A stretch of 64,000 nucleotides of DNA from an uncultured Candidatus Melainabacteria bacterium. GTDB lineage: Bacteria; Cyanobacteriota; Vampirovibrionia; Gastranaerophilales; Gastranaerophilaceae. Positions 44,909 through 53,122 of the stretch are shown in pieces; positions within the stretch are counted from its first letter, which is position 1, and each line of letters begins with the position of its first letter. A model generated the notes under the pieces. The model saw only the letters and a list, made by a program, of their open reading frames with translations. It was not told where the DNA came from and did no database searches. The stretch covers positions 13,998 to 77,997 of the forward strand of contig CAKUTX010000006.1 in assembly GCA_934692485.1 (NCBI GenBank), given 5' to 3'. The position numbers and the translations under genes are program-made.

Positions 44909-45568
44909 ATGCAAGCGCGTAGAGCAGCAAGAGAATTAGCATTTATATTATTCTCACAATTTGATAAAAAAATTGCAAGTTATTCAAGAGAAGATTTACA
45001 AGATATTATACTTAAATCAGTAAGAATTTTAACAGGAAACGCAACCGACGAACTTAGAATTGCTCTAGGTGCACTTGTTGCAATGCGTGACCAAATCGAA
45101 AATTACGAAGCTGATGCAGAAGAAAATTTAAAAAGACCTATCGGTGCAGCAAATATTCCAGTACCAATTCCAATGACATCAGACATGACAGGCAGAATTA
45201 ACGAAATGATTGACATCGCGGAAAAATCTATGTTAGCACTTGAAATTGCAGAGTTTACAACATTGGATTCGCAAAACGACGTGAAGAATTATGCAATACA
45301 AATTGCCGATTTCTTCCAAAAAAACAATAAGGAAGTTGATGATATTATCCAAAAATATGCCAAAAACTGGGATTTAGGCAGACTTGTAAAAATGGATAAA
45401 GACATTCTTCGTATCGCAATTGTTGAACTTTTGTACATCAAAGATGCTCCGATGAAAGTTGTTGTGGATGAAGCATTGGAACTTGCAAAAAAATATTCTA
45501 CAGAAGACAGTGCATCTTTCATCAACGGTATTTTAGCAAAAGTTATTGTTGATTATGGTATTAATTAA
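44909..45568 (+). CDS. nusB: Transcription antitermination factor NusB
   Basis: 219 residues. RRAARELAFILFSQFDKK at the N-terminus and, near the end, MDKDILRIAIVELLYIKDAPMKVV and DSASFINGILAKV match the NusB fold that binds boxA RNA with NusE. It is longer than typical (about 140), because of an inserted segment (about 60-135), a form known in cyanobacteria and relatives. AAAAGAGG lies before ATG 44909. A GGCGGG/CCCGCC hairpin at 45599-45619 separates it from ftsY. Confidence 0.9.
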   Translation: MQARRAARELAFILFSQFDKKIASYSREDLQDIILKSVRILTGNATDELRIALGALVAMRDQIENYEADAEENLKRPIGAANIPVPIPMTSDMTGRINEMIDIAEKSMLALEIAEFTTLDSQNDVKNYAIQIADFFQKNNKEVDDIIQKYAKNWDLGRLVKMDKDILRIAIVELLYIKDAPMKVVVDEALELAKKYSTEDSASFINGILAKVIVDYGIN

Positions 45569-45656
45569 TATAACTTCAAAAACAAATTACTAAAATAAGG
45601 CGGGATACCCTTCCCGCCATTATTATAAGAAATTATTATCAAATCAAAGGATAAAT

Positions 45657-46565
45657 ATGTTTGGATTTTTTAAAGATAAATTTAATAACCTTAAAGAAAC
45701 CGTTTCCAATACAGCACAAGCACTTGTCGGAAATGTAGTTAACTCTGTAGGACAAGAAGAAGAATTTTCTGAATTTGTTCTTGACGATATGGAAGACACA
45801 CTTATTTCTGCAGATTTGGGTGTAAATTACGCAACAGAGCTTGTTGATAAACTAAGAAACCAAACAAAAATTAAACCAGCAGACGTTAAGCAATATCTGC
45901 AAGAAGAATTCTCTAAAGTGCTAAATGATTGTGGAAACAATATTCTTAACTATAAAGAGAATGAATTAAATATATATTTTATAACTGGAGTCAATGGAGC
46001 TGGAAAAACAACTCTTATCGGAAAACTCGCTTATAAATTTAAAAATGAAGGGAAAAAAGTTCTTATCGCTGCCGCAGATACATTCAGAGCAGCCGCAGAA
46101 GAACAACTTGACATTTGGTCAAAGAGAGCTGGTGCCGATATTGTTCGCCGCGATAAAGCAGATCCTGCATCCGTTGTTTATGAAGCCATTGAAAAGGCGA
46201 AAGATTACGACGTCCTGTTAATAGATACAGCTGGTCGTCTGCAAAACAAATTTAATCTAATGGAAGAACTAAAAAAAATTAAATCAGTCATAGATAAAAA
46301 AGCTCCTGACAGCTTGAGAGAATGTATGCTTGTTCTTGATGCAAATACTGGTCAAAACGGACTGCAACAAGCAAAAGTTTTTACAGAAGCAGTAAATGTA
46401 ACTTCAGTAGCCTTAACCAAACTTGATGGTTCTGCAAAGGGAGCAATAGTTTTGGCTATCGCGAAAGATATGAAACTTCCGGTAAAACTCATCGGCGTCG
46501 GCGAAAAAATGGAAGATTTACAGACTTTTAACTCGCAAGATTTTATTAATGCATTGTTTGAATAA
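45657..46565 (+). CDS. ftsY: Signal recognition particle receptor
   Basis: GTPase that docks ribosome-SRP complexes at the membrane. 302 residues: N helical domain, then G domain with GVNGAGKTTLIGKLAYKF, DTFRAAAEEQL, LLIDTAGRLQNK, LTKLDGSAKG and GVGEKMEDLQTF. The acidic N-terminal A domain of E. coli is absent, as in most bacteria. AAAGGA lies 8 nt before ATG 45657. Confidence 0.97.
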   Translation: MFGFFKDKFNNLKETVSNTAQALVGNVVNSVGQEEEFSEFVLDDMEDTLISADLGVNYATELVDKLRNQTKIKPADVKQYLQEEFSKVLNDCGNNILNYKENELNIYFITGVNGAGKTTLIGKLAYKFKNEGKKVLIAAADTFRAAAEEQLDIWSKRAGADIVRRDKADPASVVYEAIEKAKDYDVLLIDTAGRLQNKFNLMEELKKIKSVIDKKAPDSLRECMLVLDANTGQNGLQQAKVFTEAVNVTSVALTKLDGSAKGAIVLAIAKDMKLPVKLIGVGEKMEDLQTFNSQDFINALFE

Positions 46566-46580
46566 TAGAGAGCATAAAAC

Positions 46581-47702
46581 GTGAACAGTGAATATAAAAT
46601 ATTAAAAACTACAAAAACCATATTAGGAAATGAAATCAATTTAATAGGCAATGGGGACTGCCATTCTAACGAACCACGTTCATTGATAATTGGTGTATTT
46701 CACGGAGATGAGCCCCAAGGCAAATTTTTGATTGAAGAATATTTAAAATATCAAACAACCCTTTCCTCCGCGTCACAACCAACGACTTCACCCCTCTCCC
46801 CAACCCTCTCCCTCAAGGGGCGAGGGAGCAATCACAAATATCCGACATTCGCAATCAAAAATGCGAAAAATTTGAGACTCGATATGACAAATGCAGAAAC
46901 GATATTGTGGAATGTCTTAAGAGCTAAAAAATTCAATGGATATAAATTTAGACGACAACAGCCAATTGGGAAATATATAGTAGATTTCGTTTGTATGAAC
47001 GCAAAATTAATAATTGAAATTGATGGAGGACAACATAATTTCGATGAAAATATATTGGCAGACCAAAAAAGAACAAATTTTCTCAAAAACTGTGGATACA
47101 AAGTAATTCGAATATGGAATAATGATATTTTTGAAAATCTAGACGGGGTAGTAGAATATATAGAAAATACCCTCGCCCCTCGAGGGAGAGGGCTAGGGAG
47201 AGGGGGAAACCCTACAAATTCACTGTTATTTATTCCATGTTTAAATCCAGATGGAATGCAACTTGCACAACGAACAAACGCAAATGGTGTTGATTTAAAC
47301 CGCAATTTCCCAACAAAAAACTGGGGGCAAAATCACGGAGAAAATGCAACTTGTGATGATGAAAAATCCGCATATTTTGGCGGTAAATCAGGCGGAAGCG
47401 AGATTGAAACCCAGTTTCTTATTGATACTATTAATGAATTTAAGCCAGCTAACATAATTACACTTCACGCTCCATACAAAGTTGTTAATTATGATGGGCC
47501 TGCTAAAAATTTGGCAGAAGAAATTTCCAAAATTATAAACTATCCCGTAGAAGCAAGCATTGGTTATCCAACCCCGGGAAGCTTTGGAACTTATGCCGGT
47601 GTAGAAAGACAAATTCCGACAATAACTCTTGAACTGGACGAAGAAATACCGGTCGAAGAACTTATCCAACCGGTATTTGACATCTTTGATGAAGTTTTAT
47701 AA
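46581..47702 (+). CDS. M14 carboxypeptidase interrupted in frame by a DUF559 endonuclease domain
   Basis: One open frame of 373 residues containing two proteins. Residues 1-55 and about 210-373 form an M14 zinc carboxypeptidase like MpaA: metal ligands in GVFHGDEPQG, then LFIPCLNPDGMQLAQ, GVDLNRNFPT, ITLHAP and the catalytic Glu in TLELDEE. Between them, residues about 90-195 are a DUF559 (Vsr/restriction-like) domain: MTNAETILWNVLRAKKFNGY, KFRRQQPIGKYIVDFVC, IIEIDGGQHNF, VIRIWNNDIF. R2 repeats border the insert on both sides and are translated (LSPTLSLKGRG; LAPRGRGLGRG). GTG 46581 has only a weak AGAG site. Whether either activity survives is unknown. Confidence 0.85.
   Translation: MNSEYKILKTTKTILGNEINLIGNGDCHSNEPRSLIIGVFHGDEPQGKFLIEEYLKYQTTLSSASQPTTSPLSPTLSLKGRGSNHKYPTFAIKNAKNLRLDMTNAETILWNVLRAKKFNGYKFRRQQPIGKYIVDFVCMNAKLIIEIDGGQHNFDENILADQKRTNFLKNCGYKVIRIWNNDIFENLDGVVEYIENTLAPRGRGLGRGGNPTNSLLFIPCLNPDGMQLAQRTNANGVDLNRNFPTKNWGQNHGENATCDDEKSAYFGGKSGGSEIETQFLIDTINEFKPANIITLHAPYKVVNYDGPAKNLAEEISKIINYPVEASIGYPTPGSFGTYAGVERQIPTITLELDEEIPVEELIQPVFDIFDEVL
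46791..47206. mobile_element. Repeat-flanked DUF559 cassette
   Basis: Left copy 46791-46827 and right copy 47170-47206 are inverted repeats; by eye about 33 of 36 positions pair. Both are R2 elements (CCCTCTCCCTC(A/G)AGGGGCGAGGG). Between them lie about 340 bp that encode the DUF559 domain. No target duplication is clear. The unit interrupts a peptidase gene whose two halves still match the family on either side. Confidence 0.7.
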
Positions 47703-48137
47703 TTATTTTCCATTTCCGAGAAATATCGAAAATCTATATTCATTGCCACCTTCTTTGCGGTTAACAACGTACTCTCCAGAAGTATTGAAAAATGCAGCAC
47801 TGATAGAACCGGCTCCTGTTCCGGATCTTACCGCTGTATTGGTTCGTAACTGACCATTGCTTGCGGAACGACTATTTGACCATTCTGAACGCAATACACC
47901 AAAATCTTTACCATCCAGTTTGTATTTTTCTTTATCAGGATTTGCATGAGATGCTCCTAACAAAATATAGGCATCAGCTTTATTCAACATAATTGTCTGA
48001 TTTTTTCCTTTTACAGTGTGAACTCCTGATTTTTCTGAATTAAATTTTGTGCCTTTTGGAACCATTAAGGTTCTTGTCTCGATAGTTCCATTTTCTTTCC
48101 ATTGCACAACTACTGGAACTGTTAATCCATTCGCCAT
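47703..48137 (-). CDS. Small beta-rich protein, unknown
   Basis: 144 residues from ATG 48137, AAAAGGAG about 6 nt upstream. Starts MANGLTVPVVVQWKENGTIE and contains Ser/Gly-rich turns (RSEWSNSRSASNGQ, VRSGTGAGSISAAFFNT). No signal peptide, Cys or membrane segment. Its stop is adjacent to the convergent M14/DUF559 gene. I do not recognise the family. Confidence 0.68.
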   Translation of the reverse strand: MANGLTVPVVVQWKENGTIETRTLMVPKGTKFNSEKSGVHTVKGKNQTIMLNKADAYILLGASHANPDKEKYKLDGKDFGVLRSEWSNSRSASNGQLRTNTAVRSGTGAGSISAAFFNTSGEYVVNRKEGGNEYRFSIFLGNGK

Positions 48138-48239
48138 CGTATTCTCCTTTTTTATTACATATATATAAAGTATATATGTAATAGATAATTGTCATTACTG
48201 CTTCATGTTTTTACAAAAGTTAATATACTTAATAGGCAA

Positions 48240-48269
48240 TTGCTAAATTTATTTTTATGTTAGTATAGT
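48240..48269 (+). promoter_or_regulatory. Sigma70-type promoter of cysS
   Basis: TTGCTA, 18 nt, TATAGT; the gene begins 21 nt later with CGAGG as ribosome site. Confidence 0.55.
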
Positions 48270-48290
48270 AACAAAACGAGGTGCTTTTAG

Positions 48291-49664
48291 ATGAAATTAC
48301 ATAATTCTTATACAAATCAGGTTGAGGATTTTACTCCAATTGACAGTAACAAAGTTAAAATGTACGTTTGCGGACCAACTGTGTACGACAACGCTCATTT
48401 GGGACACGCAAGATGTTATATAACTTGGGATGTTCTATACAGATACTTGAAATTTAAGGGTTATGACGTTACATATTGCAGAAACGTTACTGATGTTGAC
48501 GATAAAATTCTTAAAAAAGCGGAAAAAGAAGGAAAAACTCCAGAAGAAGTTTCTCAATATTGGTACAAGCAGTTTGAGAATTCAATGAAAGCACTAAACA
48601 CCCTAAAACCTGACATTGAGCCATTTGCCACCAAAACTCTCGGCGAAATGATTTCTATTGTAAAAGATTTGATAGCTAAAGGGTATGCATATGAGGCTGA
48701 CGGAGATGTTTATTTTAGAGTAAAAAAATTTCCACAATACGGCTACCTTTCAAAACAGCCGATTGACCAACTTGAAAGTGGTGCAAGAATAGAAGTTGGA
48801 GAACACAAAGAAGATCCTCTTGATTTTGCTTTGTGGAAAAAAGATGAAAAATTCGGCTATAAATCACCTTGGGGCATTGGCCGTCCAGGATGGCACATTG
48901 AATGTTCTGCAATGAGCAGAAAATATTTAGGAAAAACAATTGATATTCATGCTGGAGGAGCTGATTTAATATTCCCACACCACGAAAACGAAATTGCTCA
49001 ATCAGAATGCGCAAACGGTTGCAAATTTGTAAATTACTGGCTACACAACGGTTTTGTAACTATTAACAAAGAAAAAATGTCAAAATCTTTGGGTAATTTC
49101 TTAACAATTGATGATTTATTGAAAAAATATGATGCAAATACTATTCGTTTCTTTATTTTGACTAATCATTACAGAATGCCTGTTGAATTTTCAGACGAAG
49201 CTTTATCTTCTGCTCAGGCTGGTGTGAAAAGAATGCTTAACGCAAAACGAACAAAGATTAATGAAGATTTAGATATAACACAAACAGACGAATACAAAGC
49301 ATTTGTTGAAGCTATGGACGATGATTTGAACACATCAAAAGCACTTGCTGTTCTTTTTGACTTGACAAATAAAGCCAACAAAGATGATAAAAACGCATTT
49401 ACGGTATTATTCAAATTAGCGACTGTTTTAGGCTTTACTTTTGACAAACCACAATTAAGCGAAGATGAAATTAAAAATGCTTTAGAAAAGGTTTCTTCTG
49501 TATTAGAAAAAACATTTAATTCGATGGATGAATTAATTTCATACAGAAAAGAAGCTCGTAATGCAAAGAACTGGGATGTCGCAGACAAAATTAGAATTAC
49601 ATTGGACGAATGCGGAATTGTACTAAAAGATACTAAAGACGGTACAACATACGAAAGTAAGTAG
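48291..49664 (+). CDS. cysS: Cysteinyl-tRNA synthetase
   Basis: 457 residues. YVCGPTVYDNAHLGHAR (zinc-ligand Cys and HIGH-type motif), the other zinc ligands in GWHIECSAMS and HHENE, and KEKMSKSLGNF. C-terminal helical anticodon domain with RKEARNAKNWDVADKIR. ACGAGG lies before ATG 48291. Single gene with its own promoter. Confidence 0.97.
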   Translation: MKLHNSYTNQVEDFTPIDSNKVKMYVCGPTVYDNAHLGHARCYITWDVLYRYLKFKGYDVTYCRNVTDVDDKILKKAEKEGKTPEEVSQYWYKQFENSMKALNTLKPDIEPFATKTLGEMISIVKDLIAKGYAYEADGDVYFRVKKFPQYGYLSKQPIDQLESGARIEVGEHKEDPLDFALWKKDEKFGYKSPWGIGRPGWHIECSAMSRKYLGKTIDIHAGGADLIFPHHENEIAQSECANGCKFVNYWLHNGFVTINKEKMSKSLGNFLTIDDLLKKYDANTIRFFILTNHYRMPVEFSDEALSSAQAGVKRMLNAKRTKINEDLDITQTDEYKAFVEAMDDDLNTSKALAVLFDLTNKANKDDKNAFTVLFKLATVLGFTFDKPQLSEDEIKNALEKVSSVLEKTFNSMDELISYRKEARNAKNWDVADKIRITLDECGIVLKDTKDGTTYESK

Positions 49665-49788
49665 CGCAATTTTTATATAAAAGTCTTTCCTTAACAACGA
49701 AACTTATATAAAATAAATAAGTTGGGCTAAAATGAAGTGTACCCCGCCCTACGTGCTCAAGATACAATCAAAGATAATTTTTAGAAAA

Positions 49789-49815
49789 TGGGCGGATTAT
49801 ATCCGCCCAAAATAT
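49789..49815 (-). terminator. Terminator of prepilin B
   Basis: On the reverse strand GGGCGGAT-ATA-ATCCGCCC followed by ATTTTCT, about 20 nt past the stop. The stretch 49665-49788 holds nothing else recognisable. Confidence 0.65.
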
Positions 49816-49830
49816 TATTAAATAATTAAA

Positions 49831-50931
49831 TTAATCACCTAAGCAAAGCGCCTGAGCCCACATATTGCGCTGGGCCGGGGATGAGCTCGTTCCATCAGGG
49901 ATGAAGCTGCGATAGAACGCACTTTGTCCGAATTCATCCCCCGACCAAATATTGAGATATGTTTCTGTGAAGCCCATTGAGGCGGCTTTTGAGGTGTCTA
50001 AGGTTAGACCGTAAGTACCACCTGATGATTTTATATTTGATGTATTATACAAAACCTTTGCGAGTTCTAATAATTCAGCGTTTGTCGGCATTTTACTTAC
50101 TCCGCCACATTGTTTAACGGCACCTGCCCAAGAATCATCTTCGAAATAACATACTTTTATTCCTAATTTATCTTTTTCTGCTTCGCATTGAGCTCTTGTT
50201 AACGGTGTTGGAGTAACTGGTGCTGTGAAACATTTTCCACCAAGTTCAAATGCACAATTAGTACCTAAGCCACTTGCCATACCGAGGGTTGTAACGTCTT
50301 TGTTTAGCTTATTAGGTTTTGAGCTTCCGTTCCAGTCATAAACACCTGAAAGGCAAACTAATGAGTTGGATTTACCGGTGCTACTGTCGTATTTTAGACC
50401 GACATCGTCTACGTTAAATTCACATTTTTTGTTGTAACTCAAAATCATGCCTGTGCCATCACCTGTAACAATTCCCACAGTGTCAGCCCAATCTTCAGGC
50501 TTGTTTGAGATTTTTAATGTTTTTGCATTCTTTGTTTTTGAGATTTCCCAAGTTTTTCCCTCGTCATTAAGTGTAACTTCTTGGGTTGGCCAACACTCGG
50601 CCAAGTGTTCGTTATCGCAAATCTTGGCGATTTTCATGTGTTTTGACATTTCTTGGACAAATGCCATAGTTGTGCCATAACCTGTCAAACCGCTCTGGAC
50701 AGCCATCTTATCTGTGACTTTACTAAGTTTTTGGTTGATGTTTTCAATACGTTTTTGCTGAACTCTGTCTTGGATATTAGTAATTAATGCTGGCATTGTT
50801 AATGCTGCAACAACACCGATTATGCCCAAAGTTATCAAAACCTCGGCAAGAGTAAATCCAAAATGCGTACTATGAGAGGGTTTTAGCGCATGCCCCCCCC
50901 CCGCAAAGCTTTTTCTAAATGACTTTTTCAT
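49831..50931 (-). CDS. Prepilin-like surface protein B with poly-G tract and variable C-terminus
   Basis: 366 residues. Leader MKKSFRKSFAGGGHALKPSH is followed by the prepilin signal with cleavage before Phe26 (HFGFTLAEV, Glu +5) and a hydrophobic helix. A G10 tract (50893-50902) codes residues 11-13. The mature protein is close to prepilin A through about 250 residues, then diverges in a GC-rich C-terminus (NIWSGDEFGQSAFYRSF to ALCLGD). GAGGAT lies 6 nt before ATG 50931, a good start upstream of the tract. Cysteines are conserved between the two. Probably a type IV/type II secretion filament protein or an adhesin built on a pilin stalk. Confidence 0.88.
   Translation of the reverse strand: MKKSFRKSFAGGGHALKPSHSTHFGFTLAEVLITLGIIGVVAALTMPALITNIQDRVQQKRIENINQKLSKVTDKMAVQSGLTGYGTTMAFVQEMSKHMKIAKICDNEHLAECWPTQEVTLNDEGKTWEISKTKNAKTLKISNKPEDWADTVGIVTGDGTGMILSYNKKCEFNVDDVGLKYDSSTGKSNSLVCLSGVYDWNGSSKPNKLNKDVTTLGMASGLGTNCAFELGGKCFTAPVTPTPLTRAQCEAEKDKLGIKVCYFEDDSWAGAVKQCGGVSKMPTNAELLELAKVLYNTSNIKSSGGTYGLTLDTSKAASMGFTETYLNIWSGDEFGQSAFYRSFIPDGTSSSPAQRNMWAQALCLGD
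50893..50902. repeat. Poly-C/poly-G tract (10 nt) in prepilin B
   Basis: Ten C on the given strand, G10 in the coding strand, 10 codons after ATG 50931. Same length as in prepilin A, although the flanking leader sequences differ. Confidence 0.95.
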
Positions 50932-51029
50932 TTCTATCCTCTCATTCTATAGTAAACATTATTAGTTTAACATATTTTGTATTTTTCCGCAAGATGTGAA
51001 AACAATTTTGCACTAATAATTCTAACACT

Positions 51030-51293
51030 ATGCAAACAATTTACGCCCAAAACATTATTGGTGCGATATTGGATCGTGCAATTACCGTAACATTCATAAG
51101 TACAACATCTAAAATTAAAAAGTTCTTTGGTGTAACTGCAGGAGCACTTGGCGGTGTAACGTTATCAAACATATTAATATTTGCTGGCATTATCAAAAAA
51201 GTTAACGGATTAGCAAAATCAGCAAATGATGTTAAAAAATTAGACATTCAAAAATATGAAGAACCTAAGGGAATTGTTAATGCCAAACAATAA
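51030..51293 (+). CDS. Small membrane-associated protein, unknown
   Basis: 87 residues (MQTIYAQNIIGAILDRAITV). A hydrophobic segment near 38-54 (AGALGGVTLSNILIFAGII) and a Lys-rich end. No clear ribosome site and no recognisable family. It lies between divergent prepilin B and a SpoIID gene. The frame could be chance. Confidence 0.4.
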   Translation: MQTIYAQNIIGAILDRAITVTFISTTSKIKKFFGVTAGALGGVTLSNILIFAGIIKKVNGLAKSANDVKKLDIQKYEEPKGIVNAKQ

Positions 51294-51325
51294 ATTAAAA
51301 TATTTTTTTGTCATATAATTAAGTT

Positions 51326-53062
51326 ATGAAAAAAATATTACTTACAACGATTTTATTGAGCTTTATATTTACGACAAACCCTAGTCAGGCACAATATATG
51401 CCTACAATTCCGGCGGCAACTTTACAAGCTGCTCAACAAGCAACTGTCATTCAAAAAACACCTTCATCAGAAGTTGTTCGTGTAGGCATTGGAACAACAA
51501 ACTTTGGAACATACCAATACAACAACATTACAATTTTTGGAACAGGTGACACACAAATTTATGATAATAAAGTTTTAATCGGGAATTATCCAGCTAATCA
51601 AAATATAAAAATTACGTACAAAGATGGGATGTTCAATATATTCACTCCAGAAAGCAATGAACCAGAAAAAGTTGTAGGCCCCGTACAAATTACCAGCAAC
51701 TACGGACTTTTAGGGGTTACAGGCTTAAAAAGAGCCGGCAAACAAGCTCTTTACCACGGAGCTTTCGAACTTAAAAAATGCAACAATAACACATTTAATC
51801 TCGTAAACATGATTGAGGTCGAAGAATATTTAAAAGGAGTTGTTCCAAATGAAATGCCGGTAAGTTTCGGGCTTGAAGCATTGAAAGCACAAAGCGTAGC
51901 AGCGAGAAATTACGTTCTTTCTCCACGAACAAAAGCTTCAAATAATTATGACGTTGTTGATTCTGTCGCAAGTCAGGTTTATTTTGGCGCAAATACAGAA
52001 AGACCTCTCTCAAACCAAGCTGTAACTGAAACAGAAGGAATTGTTGCAATATACAATTGGGATTTAATTCTCGCTCAATACTCGTCAACTGCAGGTGGCT
52101 ACACTGAAAGCTATTCAAATGCATTTTCCGACCCTAAAACAAAATCTTTTCCTGCTCCAGAAAAACCATATTTAAAAGCAAAACCGGATATAATATCTCA
52201 AACATCATTAAAAAATGAAGAAGCCGCGAAAGCTTTTTATCAATCAAAACCTGACGCATACGACATTCGCTCATCATATTACAGGTGGGAGCGAGATTGG
52301 ACTGCTCAAGAACTTAAAAACGCGCTTCAATCTACACTTGTAGCTCAATCAACTACAGGTTTTGTAAAACCGGCTTTTAGTAAAGGGGACACTCTTGACG
52401 ATTTAGTTGAATTAAAAGTAATCAGACGTGGTGATTCTGGAAAAGTTATGGAAATGGAAGTCGTTACACGTTCTCAAACTTACAAAATATACAAAGAACT
52501 CGTAATCAGACGACTTTTGACAAAGGATGGAAAAGCATTACCAAGTGCCAATATTGTCTTTGAAAATACTAAAGACGGAAACGGGAACCTCGTATCTGTT
52601 CACGCTTGGGGTGGCGGCTTTGGCCATGGTGTCGGGATGAGTCAATATGGTGCAGGTTTTATGGGGTCTGAACTTCATTTGCCATATGACAAAATCTTAA
52701 AACACTATTACACAGGTATAAGTCTGACAACAAAACCTGCGATAGTATCTACTGAAGCAGGACAACAAAATATTACCCAGCATTTTTATTCAAAAGATAG
52801 AAAAGCGAAAGTAATTATTGATAATAAGTTTGGAGTTAACTCCTTAACCGCTATAATTAATGGGCAAAAACATGTTTTTGAACTGCCTAAAGAAATTATA
52901 GGATTTAAAAGATTTGTAGAAATAGATATTTCTAAATACATTAAACAAGGTAAAAATACGATAACATTTACTTCTGACGATTTTTATTCTGGTGCAACAA
53001 GAAAAGGACTGCGTCTATACGTTGAACTTGTAAAAAGAGATGAAAGTGAATTTATTTGGTAA
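51326..53062 (+). CDS. SpoIID/LytB domain protein, large form
   Basis: 578 residues with a signal peptide (MKKILLTTILLSFIFTTNPSQA). The SpoIID domain spans about 120-420: YLKGVVPNEMPVSFGLEA, KAQSVAARNYVL, STAGGYTES and HGVGMSQYGAGFMGS. A separate C-terminal part (about 470-578) is beta-rich. Acts outside the inner membrane on peptidoglycan. TATAAT lies 6 nt before ATG 51326 without a ribosome site, so the mRNA may be leaderless. Followed by murJ, also a wall gene. Confidence 0.88.
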   Translation: MKKILLTTILLSFIFTTNPSQAQYMPTIPAATLQAAQQATVIQKTPSSEVVRVGIGTTNFGTYQYNNITIFGTGDTQIYDNKVLIGNYPANQNIKITYKDGMFNIFTPESNEPEKVVGPVQITSNYGLLGVTGLKRAGKQALYHGAFELKKCNNNTFNLVNMIEVEEYLKGVVPNEMPVSFGLEALKAQSVAARNYVLSPRTKASNNYDVVDSVASQVYFGANTERPLSNQAVTETEGIVAIYNWDLILAQYSSTAGGYTESYSNAFSDPKTKSFPAPEKPYLKAKPDIISQTSLKNEEAAKAFYQSKPDAYDIRSSYYRWERDWTAQELKNALQSTLVAQSTTGFVKPAFSKGDTLDDLVELKVIRRGDSGKVMEMEVVTRSQTYKIYKELVIRRLLTKDGKALPSANIVFENTKDGNGNLVSVHAWGGGFGHGVGMSQYGAGFMGSELHLPYDKILKHYYTGISLTTKPAIVSTEAGQQNITQHFYSKDRKAKVIIDNKFGVNSLTAIINGQKHVFELPKEIIGFKRFVEIDISKYIKQGKNTITFTSDDFYSGATRKGLRLYVELVKRDESEFIW

Positions 53063-53122
53063 AATATAAAATATAAAATAAATAGAGTTGAAAATACAAA
53101 GGTGATGATAAAGGGATAAAAA

